Assembly (NCBI GenBank): GCA_023458315.1
Contig: JAEXAH010000063.1
Coordinates: 1 to 30,112, forward strand
Source: Pseudomonadota bacterium
Lineage (GTDB): Bacteria; Pseudomonadota; Alphaproteobacteria; Rhodospirillales; Magnetospirillaceae
Length of the DNA: 30,112 nt
Direction of reading: 5' to 3'
In this document: one piece after another, positions 29,974 to 30,112 of the stretch
Layout of the letters: each line of letters starts with the position of its first letter
How positions within the stretch are numbered: position 1 is the stretch's first letter
Notes under the pieces: model-generated
The model's input: only the letters and a program-made list of their open reading frames with translations
Databases searched by the model: none
Told to the model about the DNA's origin: nothing
Program-made: the position numbers and the translations under genes

Positions 29974-30112
29974 ATGGCTAAGGCTAAATTCGAGCGCAAC
30001 AAGCCGCACTGCAACATCGGCACCATCGGTCACGTCGACCATGGCAAGACCTCGTTGACCGCGGCGATCACCAAGGTGCTGGCCGAGACCGGCGGCGCGA
30101 CCTTCACCGCCT
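29974..30112 (+). CDS. tuf: Elongation factor Tu, N-terminal part (runs off the window)
   Basis: Only the first 46 codons are present. MAKAKFERNKPHCNIGTIGH is the standard EF-Tu start, followed by the P-loop GHVDHGKTS. EF-Tu delivers aminoacyl-tRNA to the ribosome. The ATG at 29974 has a weak ribosome site. The gene follows tRNA-Tyr and tRNA-Gly, a classic tuf arrangement, and is preceded by a leader with tandem stem-loops. The remainder lies beyond 30112. Confidence 0.97.
   Translation, partial: MAKAKFERNKPHCNIGTIGHVDHGKTSLTAAITKVLAETGGATFTA

Noticed and set aside
1..30112. Magnetosome, prophage, toxin-antitoxin or defence island
   Set aside because: No gene in the window has motifs of these systems; the content is core metabolism, translation and transport.

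Overview
This is a GC-rich stretch of bacterial chromosome. It reads as ordinary core genome of an alphaproteobacterium of the Rhodospirillales, most like Magnetospirillum. That placement is an inference from gene content and order: ispH-thrB-rnhA, a split glycine decarboxylase gcvPA/gcvPB, tRNA-Tyr/tRNA-Gly/tuf, and palindromic GTCATGCCCGG-type repeats. No rRNA, CRISPR array, prophage or complete insertion sequence is visible. No magnetosome gene is present.

Layout, left to right. (1) 136-3295, plus strand: a thioesterase strikingly like fluoroacetyl-CoA thioesterase FlK, an ArsC-type low-molecular-weight phosphatase, and a divergent EF-G-like GTPase; this ends in a cluster of four stem-loops. 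(2) 3478-9576, minus strand: reading in transcription order, a lipoprotein, methionine aminopeptidase, then the glycine cleavage genes gcvT-gcvH-gcvPA-gcvPB, with a palindromic repeat array between gcvH and gcvPA. (3) 9695-12621, plus: ispH, a GNAT acetyltransferase, thrB (homoserine kinase) and rnhA. (4) 12625-15277: a DsbD/ScsB-type thiol-disulfide transmembrane reductase (minus) divergent from YqgE/AlgH (plus). (5) 15278-15715: a gene-free stretch holding a 215-bp MITE-like insertion inside a palindromic repeat. (6) 15716-18965: a PA0069-type radical SAM protein (minus), trpS and a TrpD2-like protein (plus). (7) 19067-20805: a two-gene ABC-2 exporter, followed by a 97-bp inverted-repeat element and a strong hairpin. 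(8) 21029-28330: an unknown 380-aa protein, a siroheme/cobalamin pair (cbiX, cobA), a voltage-gated potassium-type channel, an unknown 565-aa protein, a small membrane protein and a membrane-anchored alpha/beta hydrolase. (9) 28447-30112: tRNA-Thr and rlmB (minus), then tRNA-Tyr, tRNA-Gly and the start of tuf (plus), with tandem stem-loops in the tuf leader.

How the genes fit together: the gcv genes encode all P, H and T components of glycine cleavage (the L protein is not here). cobA and cbiX act in sequence on the uroporphyrinogen III to siroheme/cobalamin branch. The last block is a translation cluster that keeps the same three tRNA isoacceptors found before tufB in E. coli. Most of the remainder is housekeeping.

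The items most worth a second look are the MITE with its 11-bp target duplication, the FlK-like thioesterase, the radical SAM protein ending in a clamp-binding-like motif with an SOS-like site in front of it, the hairpin-repeat tuf leader, and the EF-G paralogue lacking the catalytic histidine.
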